From the NCBI GenBank assembly GCA_034509925.1, contig CM067528.1, positions 9,278,501 through 9,342,500 on the forward strand: a stretch of 64,000 nucleotides of DNA. Reading direction: 5' to 3'. The translations under genes were made by a program, and so were the position numbers. The stretch is from Hirudinaria manillensis. Lineage: Eukaryota; Annelida; Clitellata; Hirudinida; Hirudinidae. Positions 54,301-64,000 of this stretch are shown piece by piece; position 1 is the first letter of the stretch; each line of letters begins with the position of its first letter. The notes beneath the pieces are model-generated. The model ran no database searches. It saw only the letters and a program-made list of their open reading frames with translations, and had not been told where the DNA came from.

Positions 54301-57300
54301 AATTTCATTCCGATTCTACAACTCGCCAACGCGATTTCATATTGTCGCGGAGTTCGTCCTCTCGCCATGCATGAAAACATTGCACCCATTGACCTTTTCG
54401 AAGCAGCTGGTCACGCTCGGCTCGACGTTCGTTCCTCCGAAGGAGGTCGCCTCTCCGAGCTGTCGGGGGACGAAGATGCAGTCCTTCAGCAGCCTCGAAA
54501 GTCGCGACCTGTCAACGAATCCTTCTTCGCCAGAAATCAACTGGAACAGGTCTGGAATCGAACGGAGCCAAACATGAACAAGAGTCGATAATTTCATCAG
54601 GGATGGATGGATGGATGGATGAAAGAATGAATGGATGGATAGTTGTGTAGGTGGAGAATAATTAATTCAAAATATAACTCAACTAGTAAATAAATAAATA
54701 AACAAAATAAATAAATAAACAAAATAAATAAATACATAAATAAATCAATATTGGACAAACTAACATTTGTACTTGTCCTCCAATGAACCATTGCACATGA
54801 GCACCATGGCCGTCTTGAACGACGACAGCCTCATGACTCCATTTCTTGAACTAAAAAATTTAAAAAAATCACATAAATGCATGAAAATCTGCAGAAGGTC
54901 ATCCAGTGCAGATACTAATCGATCGCACGATCCCAACCTGTCGTACACGTTGAGCAGCCAGTTGAGCACCAGATCCATGGAAAGGGGGACGTTGACGTCG
55001 GAGACTTTCCGAACCTCCCCGGGCTTCTTGCCCGACTGTGGCTTCCCCTCGGACTCCCCTCGAGGCGTGCCCGAGGAGGGGGAAAAGTGGAGGCTCTCGA
55101 AGCAGAATCGGAGACATGCTGCGACGTCCACTACCCCGACGAGTCGTTCCCCCCTCCTGAAACTTTTGGTTCGATCCAAACTGGACGTCGGCGTTCCGTC
55201 GAACGAACTGCCGCTGCCGACCTTGGACGTCAAAATGGACTCCTCGATCCTCTCCTGCTTCAGAGGCGACGACGGGGAGGACGAGGAGGAGGACAACAAC
55301 AACGGCAGGTTCTTCGCGTACTTCGTGCCGGGGACGGAGTCGAAGCAGACGGGCAAGTCCTCGAGCGAGATGCAGTCCACTGAATGAAGGAAATAATTTA
55401 TAATTAATTAACCAATTGATTAATTAATTTGGTGATCAGATGGGTAGACAAATGGATGGGCAGCAGTTGGATGACTTCGAAAGCAAGTCTAAAATCTTGT
55501 CCTCATTTGAAGAATGACAACAACAACAACAACAAAGACAACAACAACAACAACAACAACGACATGGACATCACCAATGACAACAACTTACGATGCAATG
55601 ACTTCTGCAGGTGCCTCAACTTCATGGCAGTCCTGTAGGCAGAGAACCTGACCTCGTCGAAGCCACCTGGAAACCACAATCGATTGAGTTCAACCGCGTT
55701 CAATCGCGTCCGACCGGGTTCGACCGAGCACATGACTCTGAGTCGGCGATGAAAGAGAGCATGAAGAAAAAAGAGAACTACGATAACGACACGGACACCT
55801 CTTAACTAATTACTGGAACTTGTGACACGTAAAGTGTACATTACGTAATGTAACGTAACCACAAGTAATGCAACTTAATGTGTTGAGAGACGATGAGACG
55901 TAATTTGAAGTAAAGTAACTCACTCAAAGACTCCACAAGTCTCGTCATCTCTGGGTGGTCCCAGTGCGTGGACTGCCTGGAGTGACTGCGTGGATGACAA
56001 AAAGCACGGCATTTTACCATCGATTTATCAACAATTTATTATTTAACTTATTATATAACAACCTATTATAATTAATTTAACAACAACAACAATAATGATG
56101 ATGATGATTTTGAAAGTGATTCATCTCCTGACTCACTTGATGTAGTAGGGCACGTTGCTGCTGGTGACTGCTCGTTCCCAAGGATAAGTAACTGAAGCTA
56201 CGAAAGTAAAAGATTTGATTGGCAGTGCTGCGATTGGTCACGACAACGATGCATATGTAATGCAATTAATAATAATAATAATAATAATGATAAAAATAAT
56301 AATAATAATAATGGATTTAATAATAATAATAATAATAATCTTGCGCACCTGTGAGGATGTGCTGAGAGAAGGATCCGTGCCTCTTGGAGACATTTTGGAG
56401 ACTGGAAAGTCTTTCCTCAGTCGCCAGTTGAAGGTTTCTCCACCTGGATGATGATGATGATTGATTTAAGGAAAACTTATATCAACGCACGCAACATCGC
56501 ATCAGTCAATTTTAAGCAGCAATGCCTACTACAACAATAGGTTGAGTTACAATGATCAATGCTAAGAACAACAACAACAACCACATCCCAACAACAATGA
56601 CATCAACGATAAACAACTACCTTCATTCAACACTAACAACAACTTTACATCCCAATAACAACTATGTCAACCACAACAACAACAACAACAACTACCTCCT
56701 GGTAGCATCCTCCAGCTGGACGACAACACGATGAGAGGCGACTACATCTCCGAGCTGATTGGCTGCGTCGTTGCACTGATCGACCTCACCCTGTATTGGG
56801 GCAATCTTCTGCTGGAATGCCTAAGAGGAAGAGGAAAAATAACAGCTCACAATACATACACATGAATTATGCATAAATTATTATAATTAGGATTGACCCA
56901 CCTCAATTAATTATGAATCAACTGATGAACTCATCTTATACATATTAATCATTCTAATTAATTATACATTTTAATAAAAAATGACCTTAAAAAATCTCAA
57001 TTAATTTCCTTAATTTTTAAATTAAAACTAATTTATGACAATTAAAAAAAAGGAGAATAAAAAAAATAAATAAAATAAAAAAACAAACCACCTGTACGGC
57101 TGTCATCTCCCTTTGGACGTCCCCCGTCTTCACCAGTTCGGGCACTGACAACCAAGAAGCAGATTCCGCTTCGACCAGCGACAGGTGTTGGTTCAAGTCC
57201 TCCAAGCAGTCCTGGAGGATTGTCATTTTCTGTGAGGAATTAAATTTAAATTCAAAACAATTTGTTTTTTTTTAAATTTTAATTTTAAAGAGATTTAAAA

Positions 57301-59013
57301 AAAAATCTCTTGAATCACTCTGACGATTAATTTTGCCAGAATTTGCTAAATGCTTTGTGTTGTGTTTCTATACGTGATGAAAACAGATGGTAACAAAAAA
57401 TAACAATAACAGCAATACATACAGCAACAACAACAACAATACAAACCGCAACAATAACAACAATTCCATTTCCGACCGACCTCAATGGCAGCATCCAATT
57501 CTATGGACCTGTCAGCCGACATCTTCTGAATGCGAATCCACTTCTTTTCCAACTCTTTTGAAAGTTCTTTGGCTGCAGAAGAGAAAGTAGAAATTAAAGG
57601 AATCAAACAGACACAAATAAAGTATTAATAAAATAAAATATTATTATCATTATTAAATCCATTGTTATTATTATAGGGAATGATGTAGAAAGAAAAATGA
57701 CCACAATGTTAAATAAATTCTAAGTATATAATATCTACAAAAACATCCTGACTTTTGTCATCTGTCGAATTCTTCTCTCGTTCGAGGGTCGAAAGGACGT
57801 AAGGTCTCTGTTCATTTATCCTGTCCAATAAGCTCTGAAAAGACAAGCGACCGATTTAAGATTATCTTATTGGTCAGCAAGGATATAACATCATAAACAT
57901 CACCAATGCAATTGTTATTTACATCCATCCAACCATCCATCCATCCATCCATCCATCCATCCATCCATCCATCCATCCATCCATCCATCCATCCATCCAT
58001 CCATCCATCCATCCATCCATCCATCCATCCATCCATCCATCCATCCATCCATCCATCCATCCATCCATCCATCCATCCATCCATCCATCCATCCATCCAT
58101 CCATCCATCCATCCATCCATCCATCCATCCATCCATCCATCCATTCATCCATCCATCCATCCTACCTGGAAGGTGGCCTTCTGTGCCCTGACGTTGTTGA
58201 GTTCATCTGAAACTGGTGGTTGATTTATGAGGGCATCCTCAATGCTTCTGGTGGCCAACAACTGCTCGTGGAGTTTCTGATTGTTTTTCCGAAGAGTCGA
58301 ATCTCTCGAGGAGCCGTCGAAGCCGAACGAACCTTGTTGTTGTCGATGTTGTTGTTGTTGGTGTTGTTGGTGCTCTGACAGCTTTAAGCTGAAGATGGCA
58401 AAAAAAACTTAAAAATTGAAACATTGTTTGACTCAGTCAATAATATGGGTTTAATGACACTAATTCAGGACAAGGTGCCTAGAGAAGTTACGAGCAAAAG
58501 CCAACTCATGGAGGAAAGTTTTATCGGTTTTTTATGGATTTCCAGGTAATGATAACAATGGGTATTAGTTAGTAGTAGGACAGATTTGGGGTAGGACCAG
58601 GATAGTATTAGGATAGGGTCAGAATGTGGTTAGGGTAAGATCATAGTAAGATCTTTATAATCTTTGGGAAGAGCTTATGGCTGGTATGGTAGGGTATGGC
58701 TGGGGCAATATAAGGTTCCAAAGATTGCCAAAAACTTTGGTTTGGCTTTTGCATGTCACTTCTATATTCTCTTTTAAAACTTAAATCTTGATTATTCCAA
58801 TTTCAAGAGAAAGAAGAAAAAATTAAACAAACATCAGGTCGTCAAGTTCGTCCTTGACCCTCTTCCATCGGCTGCTGGAGTCACTAATTTGGCCTTGAAT
58901 TTGAGGGGGTACCTTGGGGTCTTGGGCCTGGTTGATGATTTGCGAAGCAGTTGAAGACAGGGATCTTATGAAAGACTTTCTCTCCACAATTTCTCTTTTC
59001 AAGTCCTGTTAAT

Positions 59014-59092
<79 letters not shown>

Positions 59093-59277
59093 TAATAGAA
59101 TTCTAATTGTTTCAATGTAATTATAATTTTAAATCTTAAAAAGTTCCATCCCATTGAATCCATTTGATGTGGTCTCAAAAGGAGAGTAATTCAAATTTAT
59201 CGACGGGAAATGTTATAAAAAAAAAGTGTATTAATAAAAACATTTATAATTTATTAATCAGAAGATCATTCATTAAC

Positions 59278-59345
<68 letters not shown>

Positions 59346-62300
59346 TAATAATAATATAATGATTAAAAGACCGACTAATCAATAACAGATAACAAAATTA
59401 ATTAATTAATTAATTAATTAATTAAAACGCGGACGACTTTACGACCTCTGCCGCCGTCTTCAACTGGTTCCTCTCGGAAACTCCGGAAGTTTTGACCTCC
59501 TTTTCGGACAGGTTGCCAAGGATCAACTCGACCCTGGTGAGCCACAACTGAAGGTCCTTTGAGTCCACGTTGAATTTCCATTCGGCATCTGGGGGGCTGG
59601 GTTCCTGCCTGGGTAGGAAGGGGAATTGAACTTTATTATTATTTATTAACACTACTACTATTATTATTTATTTATTGTTATTATTACCATTATTATTAAT
59701 ATTATTTTTACTAGGAATTCTAGGCCAAAATCTTGGATTAAGGTTCTTAGCAGTGTTTTTTAATGTTGGACATTTATTTTCTTAACATATAATATAAATA
59801 CTTATAATACTATATAGTATAATATAATAATAATATATTATAACATAATACAAATAACACAATGTAGTATAGCACAACATAATATAATATAAACAGGCTG
59901 TTATAAATTTATAGATGATTGTTGTAAAAATAAAATAAAATTCTAAAATTACCCCGACAGCTGGTGCCATCTGTTCCTGGCCTTGTTGACGAGGGATCGG
60001 ATCTTCTTCGGGTCGTCCTTGTGGTACTTGTTGGTCAACAAGAGGCAAAGGTCGTCCACGGACTCCATTTTGTTGCGGAGGTCGGTCAACTGCAAGTTTT
60101 GCTTCTTGTTTCAATAATAAAAATAATTATAATAATAAAAAATATTAATAATAAATAGTAATGATAACAATTATTATAATAACAATAATAATAATAATAA
60201 TATGGCAATAAATAAATAATTAATTAAATAATAAGCTAAAATCCAGCGAAGTTGTTTGCAGACCTGTGAGTTGTTTCTATTGAGACTGTTGTTGCTGTTG
60301 TTGTTATTGTTGTTGTTGCTTCCCCTGAAGAGACTCATCTTCCTCTCCAGTTCCTCCACCTCCTCTTCGAACTTCAGTCCATCGTCCTTCATCTCCACCA
60401 GTTCCATCTGTCTGTCCTTGATGTCCTGCATGGCCTTGTCCCAGTTCTCGCAGAGTCGCTTTGCTAGACAAGATAACGAAATGATGATGATGGTGGTGGT
60501 TGTGATGACGATGGTAGTGGTGATGATAATGGTAATTGTGACCCACTCAACGCCTTCGTGTTTTGGCTCCAATCGGGATCGTGTTGCATGAGTTCAAGTT
60601 TGCCAACGAGCGTCTTGATTGAAGGCATCATTGCCTGTAGTTCCTGGAGTTTTGTCTGAGAGAGTTAAAGGATAAAAAAATTAATAAAAATAAAAACAAC
60701 AACCGATAAACAATCAAGGATTTGTAAAAATCGGTCAATGATTTTAATAATTATTAGTAATTATTTCTTTATGTTTAATCGATTGTTAACAAACAACGAC
60801 TAGTTTGCAGGCACGACAAGTTAAAAAGGAAATGTAAACAACAACAACGGACTCACCTTCTCCTTCTGAACTGCTTCGTCGATTTCGTTCATGCTGCCGA
60901 TGAGGATGGAGTGTGGTTTTGCCTTTTCCATGATGACGGACATGAAGTTGTTCAGACCGGTTATGAACCTGGAGTGGTCACCAATGATTGGGGTCAGGTA
61001 GGACATTACAGGGTTAGAACTGAAGAACGAAAACAGAATATTACGGTGTTCCAACCTTTCTTTGTTCTGCGGACCAGAAACAACTTGGGCTGCAGGCTTT
61101 GGACCCATCTGTTGTTGTTGTTGTTGTTGCTGTTGTTGTGGATGGTGGTGATGATGATGGTGCTCCACTTGTACCATCTCGTCGGGCATGGCAATGTTCC
61201 ACTCCTTGTGATGGACGCCGGCCTTGTGACCAACGGACAAATCTTCTGCTCCGCCTTTCGCGACCCTGTCCTCTCTCTGATTGGAGGGCATCTTGACAAC
61301 TCTGCTATAGAGAGGGGCGGAGTCGTCTTTGGCCTCGAAAACTTCCTCTCGCCTGTCTACTTCGTCCGGTCTCGTCTGCCTCCTGATCTCGTTGCGAGCC
61401 GTGGAAACGGGCTTCCCATTCGAGTCGAAGAAAATCTGCCTTTCGAGGGGGGTCTGAACCCTGAGCTCCGTGGTGGGGGTCCTCCTGTCCTCGGGCTGCT
61501 CGAGGGAGCTCGGTTCGGACCTAGGGGGAAGTAGATGGGATGACGACAAGAGGCTGGACTGAATCTTCTGCAGCCTCCTGTTGATTCTCATCAGGATGGG
61601 ACTCGTCTCCGACAGAAGTCGAGGATTCTTCGAGGAGCGAACCTTTCGGACGATGGCTTCCAGCTCGGCCTTCCTCTGCCTCGCCTGGTCCTTCAGTGTC
61701 TGGAGAACGTTCAAAGTATTCCATTGTCGTGATTGTGTTGTGTCAAGAATAAGATGCATGTATACTATATACAAGCACAAATATAATAATAATAATATTT
61801 ATTTATATTATTATCATTATTACTATTATTATTACCAGTACTGGCTCACCCCCTCGCCAAATCGCACAAAACGATATCAAAAGCAAGATAACAAATGTAA
61901 ATATAAATCTTAATATTATATTTACTTATTTATTCGCTCATTTATTAACAAACATATTAATTCATAATATTACTGCAATCCATTAACCGCAAGTCGAACT
62001 ACCTGGAGTTGTACTTCATCCATTTCTTTCGTCTTCGCTCCGTCACTTCCGACCTTCGCCTCCGCCTCGTCCAACCAGCAGCTGATGTTGTCGACGTCAG
62101 AGTTCAACGAGTCCGCGAGCTCGCAGGAACTCGTGTTGCTCTCGTCCACGTTGTCGTCCGCTTGTTGCTGTTGCTGTTGTTGCTGGAGTTTTGCCTTCAG
62201 TTCTGACTTGCAGACCACCCAACGAGACTGCAACGAGACATTGCAGAATGGCAGAACATTGAATAAATAAATAAAAACAATAAATGCTATTTAATAATAA

Positions 62301-63905
62301 ATAATAAATTGAATAATTAAAAATAAATTAGAAGCATTATTTGACTTTTCAGATTCTTCGATTGGCCAAGGTCGAGGTCGACATTTGCAGCAGAGACGTT
62401 AATAGCAGCAGTAATTATGCTAACTAATAATTATTTATTAACCATTTATCAATTGTTATTGTCCTTAAAATAATTAAAACATCAAACTGGTGTTGCAGAA
62501 AAACATCGTCCACCTGCAAGTTGTTGACGACGTTGGAGATCTGTTCTGCGACCTCCAAGTCACCTTGACCCTTCCGGTCGTCCTTGACCGTGGCAAGTCT
62601 CCTGAGTTCGAGGTTGATCTCGTTCTCAAAGTTGTCCTCCTCTCGAACCAATTTCTGGAGAAAGAAAATGAAAGTGAAACAATGCATGGCAGAACATTGA
62701 ATAAATAAATAAAAACAATAAATGCTATTTAATAATAAATAATAAATTGAATAATTAAAAATAAATTAGAAGCATCAGGTTTTCCAATCCAATGAAAGTG
62801 TTGATTTATGCTCTAGTTAAATTATAATTTATTATGATTTAATTATAATTTATTATGATTTAATTATAATTTATTATGATTTAATTATAATTTATTATGA
62901 TTTAATTATAATTTATTATGATTAAATCATGTGGCGTCACGTGATCTGGACCTTGAGTTCTTCGACGTCCGTGACTTCGACACTCTTTATTTTGTCGAGG
63001 AATCTGTCGACGGAGGTCAGAAGAGAGGGGGAGACGAGGAAATCCGTCAACCTCTGATTGGTCGGAGGGACGTTTTCGACTCCTCCCTGACAAAACGTCA
63101 ACTGCAACCATTAATTTACAAGTAATTATAAAGTATTAATAAGTATGAAATAAAATAAACAATTTAATACATATATTTCAGATAAGTTGGCCATCAGCTT
63201 ATATGCAAATTTCATCCTCGTCACAATCAATCGAGCAATCAATCAAAACATTCAGAACATGAAACAACACAAACACAAATCGCAAAATCAAAACCCATGG
63301 AAAAACAACCCCGACCCACCCTGGGTGCCGAAAGCTGACTCCTCCTGTCGGTGAGCAGTTGAATGGCAGCCAACAGCTTTTCCTCGACCTCCCCGACGTC
63401 CACCGAGGGCTCCCTCATGGACCCCTCCATGCAGATCCGCGCCCACTGAGCCACGGCGTCCTTCAGCGTCGGAACGATTCCCTTCTTGTTGTTCGCCTCC
63501 GTCAGGAACGACTGAAGAGAAGAGAAACGAGTGAGAGTGCGAGTCACGAGTCGAGTCGGCTTTTTAATTTGTTTGCAGAAAGAACAAATTAAATCAAATA
63601 AATGAAAATCCCTCTGCTCCTCATTGAATATGAACTCGTGGTATAATAACTCCACCCCTTACAGAGACCAAACCCCACCCCTTGCATACCATTGACTCCG
63701 CCCATATGCGTTGAACAGGAACATGAACCCCACTAACATCTATGGCCACCACTTCTTCCGTACGTCTGTCCAAACCACGACTATCCGGATTCGAGGCGAA
63801 TCTTTCTTCGACTTTTGCAACGAGATTCCTGATGTTTTCCAACTCCTTTGTGATCTTCCGCGACAGACGAAGACACTTTTCCAGGCTCACCTTTCCGGTC
63901 GTGAC
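51325..63905 (-). CDS. DMD: Dystrophin, 3' half (rod, WW, EF region, ZZ, coiled coils)
   Basis: Links actin to the dystroglycan complex at the membrane. Exons, all phase-consistent: 63905-63690, 63511-63320, 63101-62952, 62654-62514, 62227-62003, 61699-61056, 60968-60857, 60655-60547, 60463-60264, 60089-59953, 59608-59446, 59005-58833, 58388-58166, 57834-57753, 57572-57481, 57229-57092, 56820-56696, 56443-56349, 56191-56137, 55985-55924, 55666-55592, 55379-54938, 54850-54765, 54551-54394, 54109-53943, 53723-53612, 53299-53148, 53085-53017, 52842-52810, 52725-52656, 52546-52455, 52292-52085, 51590-51539, 51428-51325. Spectrin-repeat coils lie above 56349; WW is [16 protein letters not shown] + WDHP; then [77 protein letters not shown] and coil [13 protein letters not shown]. 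Spectrin repeats exclude dystrobrevin. The actin-binding N-terminus is outside. The 51590 acceptor is weak. Confidence 0.93.
51660..51763. repeat. 104-bp element with 16-bp perfect inverted ends
   Basis: Ends AAACATGTTAACTCCA (51660-51675) and TGGAGTTAACATGTTT (51748-51763) are exact reverse complements. The core (51680-51742) occurs again at 52558-52621 with one visible base change (CACCAAAG versus CACCGAAG). Both copies are in dystrophin introns. MITE-like, but no clear target-site duplication is visible. Confidence 0.75.
52558..52621. repeat. Second copy of the 63-bp core, next to a splice acceptor
   Basis: Same orientation as the copy at 51680, without the inverted ends. It fills most of the 109-bp intron upstream of the exon 52546-52455 and ends about 10 bases before the acceptor. 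Confidence 0.8.
52932..53004. repeat. Degenerate telomere-like repeat, C-rich on plus strand
   Basis: Several CCCTAA and variant units (ACCCTAACAG, ACCCTAACCCTAG, CCTAACCCTAAT, AACCCTAACCC) fill most of a 174-bp dystrophin intron (52843-53016). Confidence 0.8.
54140..54195. repeat. Degenerate telomere-like repeat, G-rich on plus strand
   Basis: Units of TTAGGG type (GGGGTTAGAC, AGGGTTAAGG, CTAGGGTTAGGGTTAGG) in the dystrophin intron 54110-54393. Orientation is opposite to the tract at 52932-53004. Confidence 0.8.
57927..58162. repeat. (CCAT)n microsatellite, about 57 units
   Basis: Almost pure CCAT tetranucleotide array, interrupted by TTCA near 58144, in a dystrophin intron. It ends 4-5 bp from the donor of the exon 58388-58166. 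The MDGW and PSIH frames it creates on both strands are not genes. Confidence 0.95.
59014..59091. repeat. (CAAT)n microsatellite
   Basis: About 19 CAAT units, beginning about 9 bp upstream of the acceptor of the dystrophin exon 59005-58833 (minus strand). Confidence 0.9.
59280..59340. repeat. (AAT)n microsatellite
   Basis: About 20 AAT units in the same dystrophin intron as the CAAT array. Confidence 0.9.
62248..62337. repeat. 90-bp direct repeat, copy 1
   Basis: A 90-bp AT-rich sequence starting ATGGCAGAACATTGAATAAA, identical to 62686-62775. On the minus strand it ends 20 bases before the acceptor of the dystrophin exon 62227-62003. Confidence 0.9.
62686..62775. repeat. 90-bp direct repeat, copy 2
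   Basis: Identical to copy 1 over all 90 bases that I compared. On the minus strand it ends 31 bases before the acceptor of the dystrophin exon 62654-62514. Confidence 0.9.
62815..62925. repeat. 21-bp tandem repeat, about 5 copies
   Basis: The unit TTTATTATGATTTAATTATAA (shown as TTTATTATGATTTAA + TTATAA) is repeated about five times. It lies just downstream of the donor of the dystrophin exon 63101-62952 (minus strand). Confidence 0.9.
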
Positions 63906-64000
63906 CTTGAATTGATGTGAACGACATTCATTTAAAAACTGAAGAATGCCGAATGAATAATTAATGAACTAAAGTAAACAGGATTAAGATAATTATCATA

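Noticed and set aside
54767-55387. A 206-codon plus-strand frame.
   Set aside because: It is the complement of the dystrophin exon 55379-54938; conserved motifs ([14 protein letters not shown]) are on the minus strand.
51325-55985. Assignment of the EF-ZZ gene to dystrobrevin.
   Set aside because: A WW domain and many spectrin-type exons precede the EF region in phase, which dystrobrevin lacks.
57812-58223. Long open frames of MDGW and PSIH repeats on both strands.
   Set aside because: They are translations of the CCAT microsatellite, open in several frames at once, inside a dystrophin intron.
60911-61534. A 207-codon plus-strand frame.
   Set aside because: A shadow of the dystrophin hinge exon 61699-61056, whose frame agrees in phase with both neighbours.

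Overview
The window is nuclear DNA of an invertebrate animal. Ten multi-exon, U2-type (GT-AG) genes can be read on both strands. Exons are clearly richer in GC than the AT-rich introns, and most introns are short (about 100-1500 bp) and full of ATT, GAT, CAA and CCAT microsatellites. A dystrophin with WW, EF-hand and ZZ modules, a Fuzzy planar-polarity protein, a RAF kinase and a testin-like LIM protein together require a metazoan. The very compact dystrophin 3' end argues against a vertebrate. I cannot name the phylum from the sequence. Exon boundaries were set by hand from homology, splice signals and phase. Nearly all junctions agree in phase, but no alignment was run.

Layout. 1-1421 (-): 5' part of SMYD5, running off the left edge. 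2727-8107 (-): complete p70 S6 kinase, 16 exons. 9655-13342 (+): complete importin alpha of the KPNA1/5/6 clade, 12 exons, divergent from S6K. 15109-27869 (+): complete BRAF-type RAF kinase, 16 exons. Its 5.1-kb intron (16998-22111) holds a young 1.69-kb non-autonomous LTR retrotransposon in antisense orientation. 28927-31517 (-): FUZ, convergent with RAF. 31899-41582: three tandem lysosomal phospholipase A2 (PLA2G15/LCAT-family) paralogs, two on the minus strand and one on the plus strand, with identical internal exon lengths. 42058-44591 (-): a testin-like gene with an eroded LIM/PET architecture. 44592-51324: a gene-poor stretch with a decayed Tc1-like transposon. 51325-63905 (-): the 3' half of dystrophin in 34 exons (rod spectrin repeats, WW, EF-hand region, ZZ, coiled coils), starting beyond the right edge.

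The genes form no operon. S6K, RAF and importin alpha belong to growth-factor signalling and nuclear import, FUZ to ciliogenesis, PLA2G15 to lysosomal lipid turnover, and testin and dystrophin to the cytoskeleton. They are ordinary neighbours on a chromosome. The most unusual items are: the gag-only LTR element headed by a SAP domain; the RAF cysteine-rich domain lacking its last zinc ligand; the testin-like protein whose second LIM finger and third LIM are replaced by a Ser-rich tail; the exon-length-locked PLA2G15 triplet; and several repeats next to dystrophin splice sites, including oppositely oriented telomere-like tracts bracketing the ZZ exons.
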